Source: Verrucomicrobiaceae bacterium (GTDB lineage: Bacteria > Pseudomonadota > Gammaproteobacteria > Pseudomonadales > CAMLJR01). Taken from it: DNA of 64,000 bases. Position 1 is the stretch's first letter; each line of letters opens with the position of its first letter. A program made the position numbers and the translations under genes. The stretch is taken from the NCBI GenBank assembly GCA_028293825.1, contig JAQGNY010000026.1, positions 1 through 64,000 on the forward strand, read 5' to 3'. Positions 59,996 through 64,000 of the stretch are shown here, piece after piece. The notes under the pieces were generated by a model. That model did not search any database, was not told the origin of the DNA, and saw only the letters and a list, made by a program, of their open reading frames with translations.

Positions 59996-61021
59996 TTAAG
60001 GATTGCGGACCGAATCGCCGACCCGGAGCGGGCGCTCGGCGCGCAGCACTAAGCCGTAGCTGACTTTATCGAATACGCGAAACACCATTAACAAGCCGGC
60101 GCGGAAATCCGGGGTTTTGACGGCGTCATTGGTAACCGGATCGTTGATCGTTTCGCCGGTTTTGTAAATCGCCAGCAAATCGCCTTCTTTAATACCCTCG
60201 CGCGCGCCTTTGCTGAGCACGACCACATTCATGTTGCCGATCTGCGATACGCCGCCTTCGACCGCGAGCAATTTGCCTTTGATGTCCTGCTCGGGTGCAC
60301 TCGGGAAAAAGTTAGCGGTGATGCGACGCTCTTCCTCAGGCAGCAAGCGATCGCCGCGACGGACTTCTTGCGTCGAGCGATTCAGGGCCAATGTGCCGAC
60401 GTCTTTTTCGCTGCCAAGCAGTTTCGCCAAACCGATATCGACGGCATCGATACCCAACACTTCTTTCGTATCCGGATCGATGAATGCATCGCCCTTGCGG
60501 AAAATGCCGTAACTGGTCGAGTTCGGATCGAAGCTGCCGCGCGCATAAATTTCATCGCCAGCTCCACCGATAATGTGGCCTTCCTTGCCCGATAACACAT
60601 ACGCGGCGCTATCAAGGACGCCGGGCTGCACGATACGACCACGGGTCAGGAACGAATTAATTGCCTCTAGCGGAATGGCCGGGATGGCGCGCTCAATCGC
60701 GGTGGCGCGAATCTCGGGCGAAAGTTTTACATCGCCACTGCGGCCACGATTCAACACCAGCTGCGGCTGGCCGTTGATATAAACGAGGTTCAGCGTGTCG
60801 CCGGGGTAAATAAGGTTGGGGTCTTTAACTTGCGGATTGACATGCCACAGCTGCGGCCAGCGCCACGGATCTTTCAGGAACACGTTGGAAATATCCCACA
60901 GCGTGTCGCCTTTTTTCACGACATAGGTATCGGGATGATCACCCTTCAGCGCGAGCACATCGGCATGCGCGGCGAAAACCATAGCCAGCGCCAGTAAGCC
61001 GCCGAGTAACAATTTTTTCAT
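59996..61021 (-). CDS. Exported LysM-domain protein
   Basis: Protein of 341 residues with a signal peptide (to AHA-20) and one LysM peptidoglycan-binding domain at about 31-80 (YVVKKGDTLWDISNVFLKDPWRWPQLWHVN). The rest, about 260 residues, is a conserved domain of unknown function found in proteins beside dprA and def in Pseudomonas. Its 5' region (61079-61101) has a GC-rich hairpin, and a minus-strand TGC-TATAGT at 61120-61112 is a possible extended -10. Confidence 0.9.
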   Translation of the reverse strand: MKKLLLGGLLALAMVFAAHADVLALKGDHPDTYVVKKGDTLWDISNVFLKDPWRWPQLWHVNPQVKDPNLIYPGDTLNLVYINGQPQLVLNRGRSGDVKLSPEIRATAIERAIPAIPLEAINSFLTRGRIVQPGVLDSAAYVLSGKEGHIIGGAGDEIYARGSFDPNSTSYGIFRKGDAFIDPDTKEVLGIDAVDIGLAKLLGSEKDVGTLALNRSTQEVRRGDRLLPEEERRITANFFPSAPEQDIKGKLLAVEGGVSQIGNMNVVVLSKGAREGIKEGDLLAIYKTGETINDPVTNDAVKTPDFRAGLLMVFRVFDKVSYGLVLRAERPLRVGDSVRNP

Positions 61022-61225
61022 AGCTTTTCATTCCTTTCCGGGGTCAAAGCCTCTTTATCGGGGCAGCCACGAGGCTATCCGCCGGGTTTTCCCCCGGTCG
61101 GCAACCTGTATACTATAGCAGGCGAAACGCGCTGAACCCGGGATTCAAAAGGCAAGGTAATTGCTGTTTGATCATAACTTTAGCAGCCGTTTTTAGAATT
61201 ACACTGGAACCGCTTCACAAACACG

Positions 61226-61732
61226 ATGGCCAAGCTGACTATCCTCGAATTCCCTGATCCGCGCCTGCGCACCGTCGCCGCGCCAATCAAAGCAGTCGAC
61301 GACAATGTGCGCCGGCTGATCGATGACATGTTTGAAACAATGTACGAGGCGCCGGGCGTCGGTCTCGCCGCGACGCAAGTCGACGTGCACAAGCAATTGA
61401 TCGTCATTGACGTCAGCGACGAAAAAAATGAACCGCTGGTGTTTATCAACCCGGTGATCGAAGTGTTGGACGAAGAGCTGGCCGAATACGACGAAGGCTG
61501 TCTATCCGTGCCGGGTTTTTACGAAACCGTGCTGCGGCCCAAGCGCGTGCGCGTCAAAGCACTCGATCGCGACGGCAATCCGTTCGAGCTTGAACCCGAA
61601 GGCCTGCTGACCATCTGCATCCAGCACGAAGCCGATCATTTGCGCGGCAAACTCTACGTCGATTACCTGTCATCGCTAAAACGCACCCGCATTCGCAAGA
61701 AGCTGGAAAAACAACAGCACCACGACGCCTGA
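61226..61732 (+). CDS. def: Peptide deformylase
   Basis: Removes the formyl group from nascent proteins. It has 168 residues. All three motifs are present: GVGLAATQ (45-52), EGCLSVPG with metal ligand C92, and HEADH at 134-138. First gene of def-fmt-rsmB, diverging from the LysM gene across 204 bp. Confidence 0.97.
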   Translation: MAKLTILEFPDPRLRTVAAPIKAVDDNVRRLIDDMFETMYEAPGVGLAATQVDVHKQLIVIDVSDEKNEPLVFINPVIEVLDEELAEYDEGCLSVPGFYETVLRPKRVRVKALDRDGNPFELEPEGLLTICIQHEADHLRGKLYVDYLSSLKRTRIRKKLEKQQHHDA

Positions 61733-61742
61733 TAGCGACTCC

Positions 61743-62708
61743 ATGACGAACTCTTCACCGCTGCGTATTATTTTCGCCGGCACGCCCGCCTTTGCGGCGG
61801 CGCATTTGCAGGCGCTGTTGGACTGGAACGGCGGGCAGGTTATTGCCGTTTATACCCAGCCTGACCGCCCGGCCGGACGCGGCAAGCAACTGGCGGCCAG
61901 CCCGGTCAAACAGCTGGCGCTAGCTAACGCGTTGCCGGTGTTGCAGCCGGTATCGTTACGCAACGCCGACGCGCAAGCGCAGCTTAAAGCGCTCGGCGCC
62001 GACATCATGGTCGTGGTTGCCTACGGTTTGATTCTGCCGACACCAGTGCTCGAAACACCGCGCCTTGGCTGCGTCAACGTGCATGCATCGATACTGCCGC
62101 GTTGGCGCGGCGCCGCGCCGATCCAACGCGCGATCGAAGCCGGCGATGCCGAAACCGGCGTCACCATCATGCAGATGGACGCGGGCCTCGACACCGGCGC
62201 GATGCTGTCTATCGTGCGTTGCGCCATCGATGCGGATGAAACTGCGGCGACGCTGCACGACAAGCTTGCAGCGATAGGCACCCCGGCACTGCTGGCGACA
62301 TTACAGGCATTGAATGAGCAGCGCGCCAATCCGCAACAGCAAGACGATGCGCTGAACTGCTACGCGGCCAAAATCAGCAAAGACGAAGCGATCATCGACT
62401 GGCAGCAACCGGCCGGCGTGCTCGACCGCCGCGTGCGCGCGTTCAATCCATTTCCGATTGCGTACGGCGTATTGAGCGGCGAGCGCGTGAAATTCCATCG
62501 CGCTGCACCCGGACCAATGATTAGCGATGCCAACCCCGGCAGCATCGTCAGCGCCGAGCGCGACGGTATCGTCGTTGCCTGCGGCGACAACACCAGCCTG
62601 CGCATCCTTGAGCTGCAATGGCCCGGTGGAAAAATCCTCAGCAGCGCCGAAGCATTGAATGGGCGTGGCGATTTACTCAAACCGGGTGCGCGTTTCGATG
62701 CTGCTTGA
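61743..62708 (+). CDS. fmt: Methionyl-tRNA formyltransferase
   Basis: Formylates initiator Met-tRNA using 10-formyltetrahydrofolate. It has 321 residues with the catalytic stretch NVHASILPRWRGAAPIQRAI and the C-terminal OB-fold. It follows def by 10 bases and overlaps rsmB by 11. Confidence 0.97.
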   Translation: MTNSSPLRIIFAGTPAFAAAHLQALLDWNGGQVIAVYTQPDRPAGRGKQLAASPVKQLALANALPVLQPVSLRNADAQAQLKALGADIMVVVAYGLILPTPVLETPRLGCVNVHASILPRWRGAAPIQRAIEAGDAETGVTIMQMDAGLDTGAMLSIVRCAIDADETAATLHDKLAAIGTPALLATLQALNEQRANPQQQDDALNCYAAKISKDEAIIDWQQPAGVLDRRVRAFNPFPIAYGVLSGERVKFHRAAPGPMISDANPGSIVSAERDGIVVACGDNTSLRILELQWPGGKILSSAEALNGRGDLLKPGARFDAA

Positions 62709-63993
62709 TTGCCGCGCAGCGGCAGCGCAGGTTATCGCCGCGGTTTGCGCCGAAGGCCAATCACTCGAACGACAACTGTCGCGCCTGGAACCTTCCGTTA
62801 GAGAACGCGATCGCGCGCTGTTGCGCGAGCTGTGTTACGGCAGCTTGCGCTGGCACCCACAGCTGTCGGCGCTGATTAAACCGCTGCTGCAAAAGCCGCT
62901 GAAAAAAAACGACGGCGATGTCGAACAGCTGCTGATCGTCGGCGCCTATCAATTAATGCACACGCGTATCCCGGCGCATGCGGCGATCAATACTGCGGTC
63001 GAAGCCTGTCGCGCACTGAACAAAACCTGGGCCGCCGGCCTGATCAACGCCGTGTTGCGCAAATTGCAGCGCGAGCAACAAACCTTGTTAGAGCATTTGT
63101 CCGACGACGCGCGACGCGCGCATCCGCAATGGCTGTGGCAGCGTTTGCGCAGCGAATGGCCGCAGCATATCGAGACCATCGCCGCCGCCAACAACCATTA
63201 CCCGCCGATGTGTTTGCGCGTTAATAAACTGCACACCGCGCGCGCGGATTATTTGACCGCGCTCGCCGCAGCCGATATTACCGCCGCCGCGTGCGAACTC
63301 AGCGCGGACGGCATTCGCCTGCACGAACCGATCGACGTGGCATCACTGCCGGAATTTTTCGAAGGGGCGGTGAGCGTGCAGGATGAGGCCGCGCAATTGG
63401 CGGCGCAGCTGCTCGACGTGCAGCCGCAACAACGGGTACTCGATGCCTGCTGCGCGCCGGGCGGCAAAACCTGTCACGTGCTGGAGCTGCAACCGCAGTT
63501 GCGCGAAATGGTCGCCCTGGATGTCGACGCCGCGCGCCTGCACCGGGTCGAATCGAATTTACAGCGCTTGAATTTAGCCGCGACGGTGGTGGTCGGCGAT
63601 GCGCTGACGCCGTCGACGTGGTGGGACAATGTGCCGTTCGAGCGCATTCTGCTCGACGCGCCGTGCTCCGGCACCGGCGTTATCCGCCGTCATCCCGATA
63701 TCAAAATTCTGCGCAGCGAGAGCGATGTCGCGCAGCTCGCTGTCCTGCAATTGCAATTGCTGACCGCGCTGTGGCCGACACTGGCGGCCGGCGGCATTCT
63801 GCTTTATGCGACCTGTTCAATTTTGCCGGATGAAAATACCCGCGTGCTCGAGCAGTTTCTGGCCCTGACCAGCGATGCGCGCGAACTGCCGATTGCAGCG
63901 GAGTGGGGCATTGCGCAACCGATCGGGCGGCAATTGCTGCCGAGTATCGATGGCTGCGATGGCTTTTATTACGCGCGCCTGCAAAAAATCTAA
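62698..63993 (+). CDS. rsmB: 16S rRNA (cytosine-967-C5) methyltransferase RsmB
   Basis: Protein of 431 residues: N-terminal NusB-like domain (about 1-135), then a SAM-dependent methyltransferase (VLDACCAPGGKTCHVLEL) with the two catalytic-region cysteines in LDAPCSGTGVIRRHPD and YATCSILPDEN. The ATG at 62698 overlaps the fmt end by 11 bases. Complete, ending seven bases before the window edge. Confidence 0.96.
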   Translation: MLLDCRAAAAQVIAAVCAEGQSLERQLSRLEPSVRERDRALLRELCYGSLRWHPQLSALIKPLLQKPLKKNDGDVEQLLIVGAYQLMHTRIPAHAAINTAVEACRALNKTWAAGLINAVLRKLQREQQTLLEHLSDDARRAHPQWLWQRLRSEWPQHIETIAAANNHYPPMCLRVNKLHTARADYLTALAAADITAAACELSADGIRLHEPIDVASLPEFFEGAVSVQDEAAQLAAQLLDVQPQQRVLDACCAPGGKTCHVLELQPQLREMVALDVDAARLHRVESNLQRLNLAATVVVGDALTPSTWWDNVPFERILLDAPCSGTGVIRRHPDIKILRSESDVAQLAVLQLQLLTALWPTLAAGGILLYATCSILPDENTRVLEQFLALTSDARELPIAAEWGIAQPIGRQLLPSIDGCDGFYYARLQKI

Positions 63994-64000
63994 CGGCTTT

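Overview
The window is ordinary chromosomal DNA of a gammaproteobacterium. Gene neighbourhoods look most like Pseudomonadales/Cellvibrionales: polA-engB-cytochrome c5/c4-dsbA-GGDEF, znuA/zur-znuCB, an aa3 oxidase cluster, and the lysM-dprA-tsaC-hemF-aroE / def-fmt-rsmB pair. From memory, many of these blocks lie close to oriC in Pseudomonas, so the window may be origin-proximal. The genus cannot be named from sequence alone. I see no rRNA, tRNA, insertion sequence, prophage or CRISPR.

Layout. 0-5 kb: translation genes (3' part of infB, rbfA, truB) and typA. 5-13 kb: aidB with an unknown co-transcribed gene, yciA, uvrD, a HexR-type regulator, and a chemoreceptor with a thioredoxin-like partner. 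13-20.3 kb: a full SUF iron-sulfur assembly operon (sufBCDS, sufU, sufA, sufT) diverging from its Rrf2 regulator. 20.4-24.4 kb: an adaptive-response operon (ada, a 2OG-Fe(II) oxygenase, alkB), then an AT-rich gene for a CelD/FemAB-like acetyltransferase. 24.4-30.2 kb: oxidoreductase, YpfJ-type protease, CoA transferase, TPR protein, phospholipase A1 and an SDR enzyme. 30.2-38.2 kb: diguanylate cyclase, dsbA, cytochromes c4 and c5, engB, polA, a probable small RNA, and a small secreted protein. 38.3-42 kb: the zinc uptake system. 42-50.8 kb: cytochrome c oxidase and its heme A and copper assembly genes. 51-56 kb: amtB, prlC-yheV and a gamma-class carbonic anhydrase. 56-64 kb: aroE, hemF, tsaC, dprA, a LysM protein, def, fmt and rsmB.

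Genes that work together. Alkylation repair is represented twice: aidB at 5 kb, and ada with two dioxygenases at 20 kb. Ada-box-like sequences lie near both. The SUF operon carries an IscR-type operator between it and its regulator. Zinc uptake is organised around a 63-bp divergent region with a Zur-box-like palindrome. The oxidase cluster holds subunits I-III plus CtaG, SCO, SURF1, CtaA and CtaB.

The observations most worth a second look are non-coding: a candidate ErsA/Spot 42-position small RNA after polA with a sigma-E/AlgU-like promoter; 10-bp phased GTTAC repeats before a small secreted protein; a clean sigma-54 promoter before amtB; and the SUF operator. I found no wholly new multi-gene system.
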